A stretch of 64,000 bases of DNA from Aldrovandia affinis (GCA_029706075.1 JAINUG010000134.1:496001-560000), one strand, 5' to 3'; shown: positions 31,255-43,859, counted from the stretch's first letter. Notes: generated by a model not told the origin, from the letters alone. Program-made: numbers and translations.

Positions 31255-33097
31255 GAGCAACGAGATACAGAATAATGTAAGTAAGTGGGAGGAGTTTAAA
31301 TTACTAAGAAACAAAGTCACAGCACAAATGAGAAAAACTACATATCTACTACCTTGGAAGAAGCAAATGGTAACAAAAGCTCTATGTGGAGAGTCATAAT
31401 CAGCTTTACAGGAAAGACCAGAGCCACACAGGTAACCGCAAGTATCCAAAATAACAATGCTCTAGAGATCAGTAAGCCTGATGAGATGGTAGCTGAATTT
31501 AACAACTACTTTTCCACTTGCACTGCCAAGCTTGCTGACCAAATATCTGCCCCCCCCTATAGACCCACTGTAATATATGCCAATGGGTCATGGCACTTTT
31601 AGTTTGCAACCAGTTATGGAAATAAGTGTTAAAATAAATAGTGAATAACCTGTTATAGTGAAACCTCCTTTAATTTATCAATCGCCACTGGGGAGGTACC
31701 TGAAGAGTGGAAAATTGCGCAGGTAACACCAATACATAAAGCAGGTGCCCAGACTGAGGTGGTATATTATCGCCCTGTCTCCATCCTCTGTGTGGCATCC
31801 AATGTCCTGGAAAAACTGATTCATAAGCAGATCTTTGATTACCTCAATGAGAATAACATCCTCACTGCCAGTCAAAGCGGATTTAGGAAAATGCATAAGA
31901 CAGCTTCTGCAGTGCAAAAAGTGGTTGAAGACATTAAATTGGCCTCAAACAGACAGGAAGTCACTGCTGCATTATTCCTTGACTTAAAAAAAGACATGTT
32001 CAGCATGAAACATTACTTGGAAAATTACAAAAGATTGGTTTTGACTATCACAAAGAAATGGTTCCAATCTTATCTACAAGGGAGGAGGCAATATGTAAAA
32101 TTCCAAAATTGCCAGTCCAATCTAGCCTCATGTAGCTATGGTGTGCCACAGGGAAATGTACTTGGGCCTTTGCTGTTTTGCATATATATGAATGACATTC
32201 CAACACGACTGACTAAGTGTAGCATCCATATGTATGCAGATGACACAGTTCTCTACTACTCAGAAAAAACTACAGAGGAATGTTAGTAGGCTCTAACAGA
32301 TGATATGAAAAGAGCTGCCTTGTGGTTTAGAGCCAACAAGCTCTCCATACATCCCAAGAAAGCCCAAAGAGCATGGATTTGGTTTTCTCAAAAACTGGTG
32401 CACTGGAAACTGTGACTATCAGTGATGGAACTCTTATGAGCAGGTCTCCTGCTTTACATACCTAGGTGTGACATTAGATCCTTGCTTGCAGTACAAGTCG
32501 CATAAGGCTAAAGTCACCAAAAAACTGGTAGCCGGCTTGGGTGCCTTAAAGAGAGCAAGGGAATTTGTAAGCAGGTACAGGTCCTTATCACTACTTACAA
32601 TACCATATTCCTTACTCATCTAGATTACTGTGGAACAGTCTGGCTCCCAGCACTGCTTCAGTGTAACAAAACAGGACCAGACCAGCTGCAACGAGTGGTC
32701 AACAGAGCTGCACGTCTCATGACAAGCCATACTTTAAAAGACCAGCTTAAGACTGACAAACTTCTGCAAATGGCTGGAATTGATGCAATCGTGGACAGAA
32801 TCAAAGTAACTGTATTGATAATGGTCTTTAAATCTGTGCGTCATATTGCCCCCCCCATACTTAATACAACTATTTAAGTGGGCCCCACCACCTGCCTTTA
32901 ACAGTCGCACAAGCTCAGCAACTAAGACTTATGAGAAGTGGGATCAACATCTCCTGAAAATCCCTATGGCCAGAATTGCTGCATTTAAAGACAGACTACA
33001 GTACTATGGAGCCATTATTTGGAATCAGCTTGACATGTCTACCAGGGAACAAACAAATCTGCAGGTTTTCAAATATAAACTCAAAGCTGGACTTTAG
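31255..33097 (+). pseudogene. LINE reverse transcriptase, CR1/L2 superfamily
   Basis: A 5'-truncated LINE. 31354-31602 is the linker before the polymerase. 31759-32286 is reverse transcriptase with YRPVSILCVASNVLEKLI, SGFRKMHKTASAV, a short LFLDLKK box, GVPQGNVLGPLLF and the intact active site MYADDTVLYY. A stop at 32284-32286 and further frameshifts break the C-terminal part, which is still readable to NRAARLMTSHT (near 32710) and KVTVLIMVFKSVRHIAPPIL. Some 30 residues between LFLDLKK and the next block appear deleted. It cannot encode an active enzyme. Confidence 0.75.
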
Positions 33098-33134
33098 CAC
33101 ACAGGATTGGATGCATAGAATGTCTTGCTATTGA

Positions 33135-33215
33135 TATAAGAACATAAGAAGAATACATAATGATGAGAACGGGCCGTTCGGCCCATCTAGGCTCATCATG
33201 TAAATGTGTATAACC
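33135..33215 (-). mobile_element. CR1-type LINE 3' terminus scrap
   Basis: AAGAACATAAGAAGAATACA and ATGATGAGAACGGGCCGTTC through CATCTAGGCTCATCATG is the reverse complement of the tail of the CR1 copy that ends near 37470. Confidence 0.6.
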
Positions 33216-34574
33216 TGCATATGTAGCAAGCTGGTGAAGAAACAATTTTGTGTCACTAGTCAGTCATAGCCAAACAGTAGCCTAGCTTCCCCACCATTCA
33301 AAATGTAATAAAAAGTAAGTGCTCTAAAGAGGACTTACTTCCTAACATTTTTTTCAAAAAAATGGAATGGTGTGGATGGAATAAGTATGGATGATATTAA
33401 CAATACAAACATTTCAATACTAATTAACATATTGGACATTTTATTATACTTGGATTAAATATGTTACATTTTAAATAAGGCTATATTTAATTAAAGTATA
33501 TAAAATTAAATTAAAAATTAAAAAATATATATAATAAGCAAATTTACAATAGATTACTTTTAAGTATACTAAAAATGTGTATGACATTACATTATTAATT
33601 AAATTAAATGATTTTCTAATACACTACAATTGTGAATACATGACAATAAAGCACACTTCCTAATTTAACCCGAGTTCCGAAAAAATTACATTTACTTCAA
33701 ATCCATTTCAGTATATTATTTTTTCACTAGGTTTATTTATGTATTGATTTGAGTTTTAAACCAAATGTCTTATTTGTATTTTAGAAGAATTAAGTATTAC
33801 ATGAAAATACAATAAATGCGGAACTGTTCAGTCTCACAGGGATGTATCTCCTTCATAAATCATGAAACAAGCAGCTCAAATTGTTTGCATAAAAATGAAA
33901 AAAAAAACAATGGAAATAAATTGTAAATAAATAAATGGAAATAATTTTAGAGCATGTTACATATAATGATATAAATAAATGTAGATATGTGCAGTACAGA
34001 ATATAACAGGAGTCTTCGAGACCATCATTCAAAATGTTTACATATTCCTCGCCTTGCCAGGCTGTGATTGGCTGGTTGTCTGGGTTCTTTGTTTGACTCA
34101 GTGGCAGATGCTTTGCTCAGGTATTTGGGCAGTCAGTCTTACCAATGGCTGTTACAATAAATATCTACCCTGAATGGAACGATGTGCAGGGAATGTTGCC
34201 TCGAAGATTCAAGTTACTGTAGTGTTTGAAAACAGACTTTAAAGGAAAACAGATTGTTACCAATTTCATACAGACGTGAGAAAATACCTTGTCAAACATT
34301 GTGGGATTTGCTCAGTTTAATTGCATCCAGTCTCCCCACAGTGTGGGCTCATGTCCAGAGAGTCTTGTCTCTTTAAGCAGGGAGCAATCACATTTCCCAT
34401 TCAATCACGGGTCTCACACCCTCAGATGCATCACTGAGGCAATGAACGTTGTTGGACTGATTACACAAGGGCTAGAAGTGATTTTTTCAGTGCTCCAGAG
34501 ATATGTCACAGTTTCCTTTTTTGACTACAGGTCCCGAAGTGTACATACACCAATCAAAATGACATAATACATAT
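33216..34574. other. AT-rich DNA, no feature
   Basis: Strongly AT-rich between 33400 and 34000. No coding frame, repeat or regulatory motif can be supported. Confidence 0.5.
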
Positions 34575-34784
34575 TGTGGTGTCCCCAGGGGTTGGGCGAC
34601 ACTCACGGACCTTGCAGAGGGCGTAGGCAAGTTCAAAAACACAGAGGAGGCAGTATTCAGAACAAAAACGATAATTTAATAAACAACTAATCTCTTGACA
34701 AACACAAAACAAAGGGTGGGGTCTTCAGGGGAATACAAACCCAAAGTCCACAAATCCTTTTCTCGTTGTCATCGGGCTGCCACA
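34575..34784 (-). repeat. Deleted solo LTR of the pol-less retrotransposon
   Basis: It starts TGTGGTGTCCCCAGGGGTTG and ends GGGCTGCCACA like the LTRs at 7903 and 10967, but about 350 bp of the centre are missing, leaving 210 bp. It is flanked by ATAT on both sides (34571-34574 and 34785-34788). This shows the family has more than one genomic copy and undergoes LTR-LTR recombination. Confidence 0.85.
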
Positions 34785-35183
34785 ATATTTGATATGCACT
34801 TACTTTACTTTACTTTCTGACAGAGGAAACAAGCAGAGCAAATTATTTGTTGACAAATGGGACCACCAAAACCAAATAAAAATATAAGAGTAAATATATC
34901 CCAAGACCATACTTTGTACATACTCTGCTCCATTTATTTATTTATGTATGCGGTGTGTGTGTGTGTATGCAAATACTGTTTGGTCATACTACAGCCCTGC
35001 ACATTCAATTATAAAATGTTTGTAACAAGTAATTAGAATCCATCTTCTCAATTTGATTTGTCAGAGGTTTGGAAATGTAACATTGCTACCAACAGTAAGG
35101 GAACAATTTCTTTACAAATTTAGTTGAGACATTGGAATTGAATTGCATATGTCACTGCCAAAATAAAGGAAACACTTGAGCAA

Positions 35184-35549
35184 ATGAAGGGTTCTGGCAG
35201 CTCTGTTGTGGTGTGGGGTGCATTTTCCTGGCGTGGTTTAGGTCCACTCAACCCCTTCGAGGGCAAGGTAAACACCAATAAATACAAAGCCATTGTGAGT
35301 GATCACCTTCATCCTATGGTGAAGCATTTCTATCCTGATGGGAGTGGTCCTTTCTGTATGACAATGCCCCAATCCACAGTGGTGGTCACTCGGCATTACC
35401 GTCTCAGTCAACAGGTCTCAACCCAATTTAACACTTATGGGAGATGGTGCCGAGATAGTGTTTTCCACCCACTATCAACAAAACACCAAATGATGGAATT
35501 TCTCATGGAAGAATGGTGTTGTATCCCCCCAATAAAGAAATTAAACTAG
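35184..35549 (+). pseudogene. Tc1/mariner transposase fragment
   Basis: The frame begins GSGSSVVVWGAFSWRGLGPL, the conserved block before the second catalytic Asp of Tc1 transposases, and continues to DGSGPFCMT. The downstream catalytic DE region is not recognisable, and the N-terminal DNA-binding domain is missing. Confidence 0.65.
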
Positions 35550-35769
35550 GGACTGGGGTGGGGGCAGGGAGAGAAATTAGTAGTAGAGTAGTATTAAGGT
35601 TAGAGAGGTACAGACTGCCCAGTTGGAAGATAAAATGATAACTGTGATGATATAATTACTAGAAATCTTTTAGAACATAATGTGAATAGAGGTGATTAGG
35701 CCCAGTTATGTGTGCAGGGGAAGGACGACAATATAAGTGTGAATAATTCTAATGAATAATAACTTCCTT

Positions 35770-37470
35770 GTGTTTGAATTCAAGCAGCACAAAAAAAACA
35801 TTTTTGGAATTGGAGGCTGGGGGGTTATGACATCATTGGGATTACAGAAACATGGCTTGGTGCAGTGGACAGGGATGAATATAAAGTAGAGGGGTACAAA
35901 TTGTTTAGGAAGGATAAAACTAATAAAAGAGGAGGGGGAGAAGCCCTTTATTTGAAAGACAATCTTAATGTGCAGGAAATTCCAGAAATTAACTCATTCA
36001 TTCCATGTGAGGACGTCTGGATTAGATCATGAGAAGGGCCTTAATATAGGACTATGCTATAGGTATGCTTTTATATAGGTAATATAAAACAAGCCTGTGT
36101 GGAAGGAGATATGTTAATAATGGGAAACTTCAATAACCTCTCTATTAATTGGGAAGTAGTGTCAAGTCAGGGTAAATGTTTTTAGATGTGGTTAATGACA
36201 GATTTTTGGTACAGTCTGTTACTTAGCCTACGAGAGGGTAATCAATACTGGATCTGGTTTTGTGTAATAATCCTTACAAAATTTGCAGCTCATAAGTACT
36301 AGAACCACTAGGGACAAGTGATTATAGTGCAGTTACTTCAGACGAGTTGACTTTAATAAAATGAGAGAGAATTTCAGCAATATAGATTGGGTAAAACTAG
36401 ATTGCAGAACTATGAATGGAAAATAGATTCAATTTAAAAGGATTATTGTAGATGTACAGTGTAAATTCATCCCAAAGGTAAGGACAAATAGGATAGAGTA
36501 TATCAAAAAGAAAACTCAGAGAGAAACAAGGTTGATTATTGTAATATGCGGGCTAAGGCTAAAAAGGAAATAAGAGCAGCTAAAAGGCAGTTTGAAATTA
36601 ACATTTTCCAAGAAGCAGTTTTTTTCAATATTGTAGTAGAAAAAGGAAAGCTAATGATGAGGTGCATTAAGAATAAGGAAGGAACTTTGTTTTATAATAA
36701 TAAGGATATTGCTAACACACTAAACAGTTGAGAGCTTTACCAGAGAAGAGGTTATAAATATGCCTAAATGTATAGCCAATGTATAAAATGTTTATGGAGG
36801 TCTTTGAGATAAGGGACGTAGAATTACCAAAAAAACTCCAAAAACGTAAAGTCTATGTGCATCTAAGCAGTGTGGTACAGCAGTGAAAAAGGCCAACAGG
36901 ATGCTGGGATACTGGGTATATGTTGGGTGTAAATCAAAGGTTATATTAATGTTATATAATGCCTTTGTCAGACCTCACTTAGAGTGCTGTGTGCAGTTCT
37001 GGGCACCAAACTACAAGAAATATATAGAAGCTGTTGAAAAAGTTAAAAGAAGGGAAACTAAATTGGTACCTGGCATGAAAGGTAAAAGTTATGAGGATAG
37101 ACTTATGGTACTCAATCTATTCAAGCTTAGGAAACGGAGACTTAGGGGGGATTTGATTGAGGTTTTTAAATTCCTAAAAGGGATTGACAAAGTGAACTAC
37201 CAAAGATTTTTAAGATGAATTTGGTTAGCAGAACAAGAGGCCAGAGGTGGAAATGAGTTCCGCATGGATATTAGGACAGGTTTTTTTACACAGAGAGTTG
37301 TCAATGCCTGGAACAGCTTGTCAGGTCAGGTAGTAGAAGCAGAAACATTTGGGCTATTCAAGTCCAGGCTAGATGCAGTACTAGAGACTCTTTAGATTAA
37401 GACATGATGAGCCTAGATGGGCTGAATGGCTCATTCTCATCATTATTTATTCTTATATTGTTATGTTCTT
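35770..37470 (+). pseudogene. CR1-like LINE, endonuclease and RT tail
   Basis: 35800-36000 encodes AP-endonuclease sequence (YDIIGITETWLGAVDRDEY, GGGEALYLKDNL). 36883-37218 encodes the post-polymerase region (KKANRMLGYW, LYNAFVRPHLECCVQFWAP, SYEDRLMVLNLFKLRKRRLR). The reverse transcriptase core is absent, and the frame is broken repeatedly. The 3' end is AGATGGGCTGAATGGCTCAT then a TATTCTTATATTGTTATGTT tail. Confidence 0.7.
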
Positions 37471-37602
37471 AATATTAGTCCAGACACTTTGTAGAGTGTA
37501 GAATCTATGCCAAGGCACACTGAATCTGTTCTGGTGGATTGTGGTGGCCCAATGCCCTATTAAGAAACGTTATTTTTGTGTTCCCTTTATTTTGGTAGTC
37601 AC

Positions 37603-38157
37603 CAGCCCTTTTTAAGACCCAGCATGCATATATTCAAAAACAGAGGCACAATTGGCGACTAGGCTACGGGCGTATGTGAACACTTCTCAAAATCACCTTT
37701 CATGGTGAACAATGCAACCAAAGGTATTATTTAAAGAGAAAAAATACATAAAAATTCAAATGAGTGTCTTTGTTTTTAGCCAGTTTTCATTCTTTTTAAG
37801 TTAAACACAGACAGCAGCAAGTAGGAGAAACGACAACTGGCCCTGCCACAGCCTCAGCTTGTTAAAAAACACATCAGGACCAGCCCAACATTCAAATAAA
37901 ATAAATTCTCTTTTATTATCATTTCTCCTGCTGGTATTTCATTGGATTGATGGATACACAAAAAAAAGTGTGACCTTTACAGTCTCAGCAGTAATGACAT
38001 TTAAGGCAATTATTCTGCTTTTGTTCATCACAAACAGCTATTTTCATACTCCCATTGAGAATGGCTAAAGTGGCAGTCCCAGTAAAACACTGGCAGTAAA
38101 AACTGCTTTTTTTCATAAATGTTCATGAAAATGGGAAGTTACCAAGGCTGTGTTTTT
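37603..38157. other. No recognisable feature
   Basis: AT-rich non-coding DNA; the 37859-38068 frame has no motif. Confidence 0.45.
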
Positions 38158-38358
38158 TTAATTTACATTTACATTTTAGGCATTTAGCAGATGTTCTTAT
38201 CCAGAGCAACTTACACAGTTTACATTTCTTTACATACAATCCATTTATACAGCTGGATATTTTACTGAAGCAATTCAGGTTAAGTACCTTGCTCAAGGGT
38301 ACAACAGCAGTGCCCCACCTGGGAATTGAACCTGCAACCTCTGAGTTACAAGCCCAGG
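38158..38358 (-). mobile_element. UnaSINE-like SINE
   Basis: The minus strand runs from CTGGGCTTGTAACTCAGAGG and B box GGTTCAATTCCC to a tail GCTCTGGATAAGAACATCTG and AAATGTAAATGTAAA. The outermost part of the tRNA head is missing. It is the same family as the SINE split by the retrovirus. Confidence 0.75.
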
Positions 38359-39868
38359 AAGGATGTCAGTTCCAAATGCATTTTCACAATTGTATTGTAG
38401 ATTTGTTTGATAAAAAAAAAACACACTTCTTCCTCCATGCCCCAAAACTCTCTCTTCAGGCATGGGAGGCTGTACTTTTATAATGGCCTAACAAATGCAA
38501 TGGCTCACAGCTGAGTTGATTGCTCATTAACCTCAGGTGAGCCTGCCTGTAAGTGAGGCCGCTGCTGTAGTCCTCTCCAGGCTGTGGGAGGAAACAGGAA
38601 CACCTGACAGCAGCCAAACAGGAGGTGCAGCCCTCTCTACTCCTCCCCCCACCTCTCCCAGTGCTACAGTGCTATACAAATGAATGTTTAAAAAAAAAAG
38701 AAATATAAGATCATGCAATAATGAAATCAGACTGATATCAGATATTATTCAATGTGGGTCAGAGATGGTATTGAAATGAATGTGCTGATGCATGCAGGAA
38801 TTCCCTGTAGCTAAAATACACATTACTGGGGTGGCATTTGGAATCCCAAGTCTCGGGTTACATTCATTCCTCGTGCACAGATGCTTGTATACTTCCGCTG
38901 CAACCCTGGACCGGCTGTGACAAAGATGCAGACCCGCCTAGCCATCAACCGTAACTCATACACACACAGAGCTGCTTGCACCTGGCAAACTCATGCCGGC
39001 CTCCCTTCCCCCTCCTTCTGCGGGTGGACAGCTGATCGCCGCCCTCGAAGGGGAGGCCCGGCCAGAGCCAGGCTGACACAACCTGGGCACGGACCCAGGC
39101 TTCAGTGCGTGACCTGCACTTAGAACAGGCGCCTGTACCGGCTCCCCCACTCTAGGGCTTTCAGTAAATTGGTCCAAAGGTGAATCTTTGCCTTTCGAGC
39201 AGCAATATTGACTGTCATTTGAGCACAGTAACAGCCTGTGTTTGGGCAATTGGTTGCACAACAGTATAAATGTTGCAACAACTCAGGCCCGGGTGGAAAA
39301 AGATTAACAGAACTCATCATAACATAATGAAGGTGGAGCTAGTCAACATTCTTTGAGTGAGATGTCTGGTCTTCAGGCCCGGTGGTTGTCATCCTGAAGC
39401 GTACTGTGAGCCAATATGCTCTTGCCAGATCAAGGATTAGTGAGGCTCAATCAAGGATAACAAGCTCCCGTGACAGTGCATCCTCCTCAGAAGGTGAATA
39501 CATTAATCTCCTGCTTCAAGGTGTCGGAGGGATGCCATGTGGCCCGTTATTGATTAAATGAACACTGGTGCCTGCTTATGTTTGCATGGTACAATCAAGG
39601 CTTGTAAAAAAATGCTTTCAAAATAAGAAACGAGGCACTCAAAACAATGGCAACACTTTCATTTGTGTTTATTTCGCTTTAGCCTTTAGTTTTGTAGAGT
39701 GATTGTTTTCAAATCGAGAAAGAGCTAGTAAGAAATGGCTGACATTTCATCCAGGGGGATTTGGCACCCACAGAAGCCTGCATCCGAATACCAAGATAAC
39801 CAATCAGCTTGTGAATCACAATGACCTTTTGGTGCCATTCTGTATATTAGAGAAAAGCTTCCCAGGCC
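38359..39868. other. No recognisable feature
   Basis: Mixed composition, with somewhat GC-rich DNA at 38880-39120. Frames on both strands overlap and lack motifs. Confidence 0.45.
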
Positions 39869-40045
39869 TCCCGGTGGTCTAGTGGTTTCAACGTCCGACG
39901 CTGGCCATGGCGACTGGGGTTCGATTCCCTGGCTGCGCCAGAGTCAGCTCTGGCCGGGAGTGCCACCGGAGGTGGAAATTGGCTGTCCGCCCCAGGGAGA
40001 GGGGATAAAATCAGAAACAAAGTAATAAAAAAAAACGAAAGAAAA
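39869..40045 (+). mobile_element. tRNA-derived SINE, GCCTCCC-head family
   Basis: The head GGCCTCCCGGTGGTCTAGTGG carries an A-box-like sequence in GGTCTAGTGG and a B box in GGGTTCGATTCCC. The body has GAGTCAGCTCTGGCCGGGAG and the 3' end GGGGATAAAATCAGAAACAA before an A-rich tail. Relatives are at 48453-48691 and 63860-64000. Confidence 0.7.
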
Positions 40046-40699
40046 AAAAAGAGAAAAGCCTTACAGCATCATTGTCAAGGTAAACTGTGCTCACTCCTAT
40101 TTTGGGGGGGAAATGTGTTTGCAGTTACTGTTCAGATCAGATCTTGATTTCATCATGAAGCACAGAATAGTAAATGAATGTGCATGAGTTAAGGTGACCA
40201 TGAAAATACTTCATACCTTCAATACAGCAAGGTGAAAAACAGTGATGTTCACTGAGCCGTGGAAAATGTAAATGCTATTCATTTGGACTGTGACTAATCT
40301 CTCAAATGTGGCATTGAAATGTTTCAGCACAAAATGTTTGATGACACAGAGCAAAACAACTGGGGGAGGGAGGGATGAACAGAGGCCTCTGTTCAATCTA
40401 CTTCGTTCTGTTCTTTCATGTGCCTTGTTGTTCTATATGTTCTAAAAGCCTTGACTATTTCCATTGGATTCTACAGAAGCTTATTGCTGCCAAGTTAAAA
40501 AGAAAAAGAAAAAAGCAATCCGAAAAAAATCCTTCTATTTTTCCCAGTCACATGAATGTAGCCTGTTTTCAAATACATTGATATATCCATAAGACTCATA
40601 TTCAGAAATGGTTAAATGTACTACCCCAACAGACATGATTTCTTCCCAGTGTCAATGCCTGCATGTTTGTGACATATATATTTACATGTATTCATTCAG
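40046..40699. other. No recognisable feature
   Basis: AT-rich non-coding DNA with no supported feature. Confidence 0.45.
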
Positions 40700-41340
40700 C
40701 AGATGCTCTCGATCAGAGACATTTACAGATTAAGGCAGATTAAGACACTACACTTCCATGCAGTCCAGGCAGTCAAGGGATCAGCCCCAACATACCTCCT
40801 CAAGATCTTCAAACCCTACACACCTGCCAGACCACTCCGTTCTGCTACCTCAGGACGCCTAGCACCTCCCCCTCTCCGCACCTGCGCTTCCCGGTCACGT
40901 CTCCTGTCGGTTCTGGCTCCACGATGGTGGAATGACCTTCCTGTGGAAGTCAGAACAGCTGAGACCCTGGCCACCTTCAAGCGACGACTGAAGACTCACC
41001 TCTTCAGGGTGCACCTCTCCCTGTAGTCCGTTTTTTGTTAACTTAGGGACGTAGCTGCTTAGTATTACACATGTATACTTGTTTATGTATTGTATTACGC
41101 TTAGGCATTATTTTCTGCACTGATTGTTTTATTGCTATCTTTGAATTGTGGCTACAGATTTACCTACAGGTTCCTAGTTTAACTATGTGGTTGCTCCTAG
41201 CACCTGGAACTGTACTTCCCGCTAGGGTGGTTTTCAGCTAAACTGTTCTTGACTACGGTTAACACTTTGTTGTACTGTACATCGCTCTGGATAAGAGCGT
41301 CTGCCAAATGCCTGTAATGTAATGTAATGTAATGTAATTA
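40700..41340 (+). mobile_element. UnaL2-type LINE 3' end
   Basis: 40703-41026 is the C-terminus of the LINE protein in one open frame (KGSAPTYLLKIFKPYTPARP, LAPRWWNDLP, FKRRLKTHLFRVHLSL). A 3' untranslated region follows and ends CATCGCTCTGGATAAGAGCG, TCTGCCAAATGCC and (TGTAA)n at 41318-41338. The tail repeat is the hallmark of UnaL2, whose 3' hairpin is recognised by its own reverse transcriptase. The 5' part is truncated as is usual. Confidence 0.85.
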
Positions 41341-41619
41341 ATTTAAGAAAGCCAGAGGGGCAACAGTATAAATGAAGACAATAATAACACGTGAAGCACT
41401 AACATAAACCAATAGCAAAACTGCTAGATCAGCAACAGCAAGGTGCCCGAGCAATCAAGCATGGGCTGAAGTCCAATACATCACGATCAGCGCTAGGGGA
41501 GGCTTCTGGGAGCCAAGAAGCAGTCTGAAGAGGTGAGTTTTCAGTCTGTGCTGAGGGATAGCCAGACTCCGCTCTGTTGATTGTTGTAGATTTTTTATTT
41601 ACTTTTATTTACTTTTATT
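41341..41619. other. No gene
   Basis: Non-coding, with a (TTTA)-rich tract at 41594-41637. Confidence 0.45.
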
Positions 41620-41870
41620 TACTTTATTTATTTATTTAGGGCATAGGGCCACTACGAGCCACCAGAACAGCTTCAATGCACCTTGGCATAGATCCTACAA
41701 GTATCTATTGGAGGGAGGCAACACCAGTCTTTCATGAGAAATTCCATCATTGGGTGTTTTGTTGGAACCTAAACCATGGCAGGAAAATTTAGCCCATACC
41801 ATAACAGAGCCACCAAAACCCTACATTTACTCAAGTGTTTCTTTTATTTTTCCGTTGTCTGTAGGAGGCA
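41620..41870 (-). mobile_element. Tc1-like element end
   Basis: Contains GGCATAGATCCTACAAGTAT, GAGAAATTCCATCATTGGGT and TACTCAAGTGTTTCTTTTAT, the same type of end sequence as the Tc1-like element at 35150-37602, here in the opposite orientation. Confidence 0.5.
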
Positions 41871-42566
41871 ACTTGCTTGAAAACATGACTATGGCATGTT
41901 ATATAATCTCTTGTAATAGTCAATTCACCAAATGGCTTTTTATAAACTTCTAAATGAAAATGTGTCTAATTAAACTAAATGGGGGAAAAATAACTACCAT
42001 CAACTGCTGACAACAAGATAATTGTAGCATGCATTATGGAGCTATAGGACACAGACATCAGTCCAGTTAAGTTGTCTTATGAGCCTGGCTTGAGTTAACA
42101 AGACACAATATGAATTGCCTTCATGGGCACATGCTGGATGCCTACCACTGTGAAGGTCACAGACTCAAGCCTTGAAATTTCTGCAGAAAATGTTCATTTT
42201 TAGGAGGCGTTTAGGAGGCACACAAGATTGGTTGTTCTTAAGAATGGGTGTGCGGAGTGAAGAACGCAGGGAAGAGGTCGAGCGTGTGACCAAGGTCATG
42301 GTTAAGTTATGGATCAGTTGGTTATTACAGGGTCATGGACAGGCTAGGAAGTGGAGGAGCATTAGAAGGTGAAATACTAGTTTCTAGAAAACTTTTTTAT
42401 AAAAGCATCTTTGTAACCTTTGGCTCAATTTATTAATAATAGACCAAAATCTTTCCTAGTGTACAGTAGGTCTCTTGTGGCAACATGCAAACCCTCTCTG
42501 GTCATTATTTTTTAAATGTCAGATATCAGTCTCACAGCAAACATGAAACTGGATTTCCTTTGTTTC

Positions 42567-42570
<4 letters not shown>
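41871..42570. other. No recognisable feature
   Basis: AT-rich non-coding DNA with no supported feature. Confidence 0.4.

Positions 42571-42646
<76 letters not shown>
42571..42646. repeat. (CA)n microsatellite
   Basis: About 38 CA units, followed by degenerate CACA-rich DNA to about 42715. Confidence 0.95.
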
Positions 42647-42650
<4 letters not shown>

Positions 42651-42715
42651 CTTATTCACACACACATACACACTTACTCATGCACACTCACTTATATGCA
42701 CAAACACATACAAAG

Positions 42716-43156
42716 GTAATAAGACAAAAAAACTAGTTAATAACACAAAATAATAGTATAATGTTTGCCAGAAGAATTTTCATACAATTGGTGTCTGTAA
42801 TTTACAACAAGTGTAAATTATGCTAGTGATTAAATTCCTTGCTTACTCATATCTAATCTTTTTTTCATTCAAATGCATTAACAACAATTCAAACACAGTT
42901 GGAATTTTCAACGGGAAGCATTTCCCTGTAGGAAAGGCAGATGATTAATGTCAAAACTGCAGCTTTGACTGAAACTTATACAGTCCAGAGATTGAATCAA
43001 TATCCTCAGATCCATTCATAATTATCATTCTAATAATGTTAGTTTATGTATGTCACAAGGACCCCTGATCCTTGATAATTCCCAGGCCCTCCCCCAGCTC
43101 CTCCTTACTGGCTGAGAGGAAGCTGTGGGAGGAGCCGATCTGGAGCATGCACAGCG
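42716..43156. other. Upstream region of mc4r
   Basis: AT-rich until about 43050, then more GC-rich towards the putative core promoter. No mobile element is recognised here. Confidence 0.4.
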
Positions 43157-43159
43157 GGG

Positions 43160-43166
43160 TATAAGA
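43160..43166 (+). promoter_or_regulatory. TATA-like box upstream of mc4r
   Basis: GGGGTATAAGAGAGC lies 700 bp before the mc4r start codon, at the change from AT-rich to GC-rich DNA and next to GGAGCATGCACAGC. This is a plausible core promoter with transcription starting near 43190. The long pyrimidine-rich stretch 43200-43460 would then be 5' untranslated. No transcript evidence is available. Confidence 0.4.
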
Positions 43167-43757
43167 GAGCAGTGAGAGGGGAAAGTCTTGCATGCAATCC
43201 CTTCTCTCTGCTCTGCCACAGCGCGTACACAGACTTACACTTCTCCCAGGGTCTCCTGTCCTCCCTCTATCTCTCTCTACCTTTTTAAAATCTTTCTCTT
43301 TCTCCAGTTCTCTCATTGTCACTATCCCTCCCTTCATCTCACTTCTCTTTCTTTCTCTTTCTTTCATCCTATTTCTTTGTCTCTTTCTCACACCTTCCTC
43401 ACTTTTACACCCCCCAGTTTCTGTTGCCTTCTCTTTCTCTCCTTTTCCTTCTATCCCTCTCTCGTGGATAGGAGATGAAAGCAGGTGACAGGCTGGGCTG
43501 AAAACAGGAGGAGGGGGGGCAGCTTGGCGGATGTCTGAGGAAGATGAAGCTGATTCTCCGAGCTTAGAGTTGGCGAAGGGGATGTTTCCGCTTTCACCTG
43601 TGCGGAGCTCCACCCCGGACACGCTCCAGGCACCGGCTGGTCCGATCAGCAAGATTGATGGGAGCGTGGCAGGAAAGCACATGTGTGCTGCATTTTTAGG
43701 GAGTTCCAGGAACCTGGATTTCCTGCAGCAATGCAAACTGGAATAATCTTTTCTGTG

Positions 43758-43758
43758 C

Positions 43759-43808
<50 letters not shown>
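43758..43808 (+). repeat. (CAA)17 tract before mc4r
   Basis: Seventeen perfect CAA units end 51 bp upstream of the mc4r ATG. If transcribed, the tract would form an unstructured stretch of the leader. Confidence 0.95.
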
Positions 43809-43859
43809 AATATTTAATTAACAAAAAACAGCCACACAGGTCTCACAGCCCAGAGCAGG

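Larger units (their letters stand above)
35150..37602 (+). mobile_element. Tc1-like element interrupted by a CR1 copy
   Basis: The left end has CACTGCCAAAATAAAGGAAA and the right end (37579-37602) its imperfect complement TTCCCTTTATTTTGGTAGTC. Between them are a transposase scrap and an inserted LINE. Related ends appear at 41820-41870 and 46600-46650. Confidence 0.6.

Noticed and set aside
42485-42736. His/Thr repeat frames
   Set aside because: They are translations of the (CA)n microsatellite.
43053-43808. Minus-strand frame of 251 residues starting with poly-Leu
   Set aside because: The poly-Leu start is the antisense of the (CAA)17 tract, and the rest is antisense to the mc4r leader. 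There is no motif.
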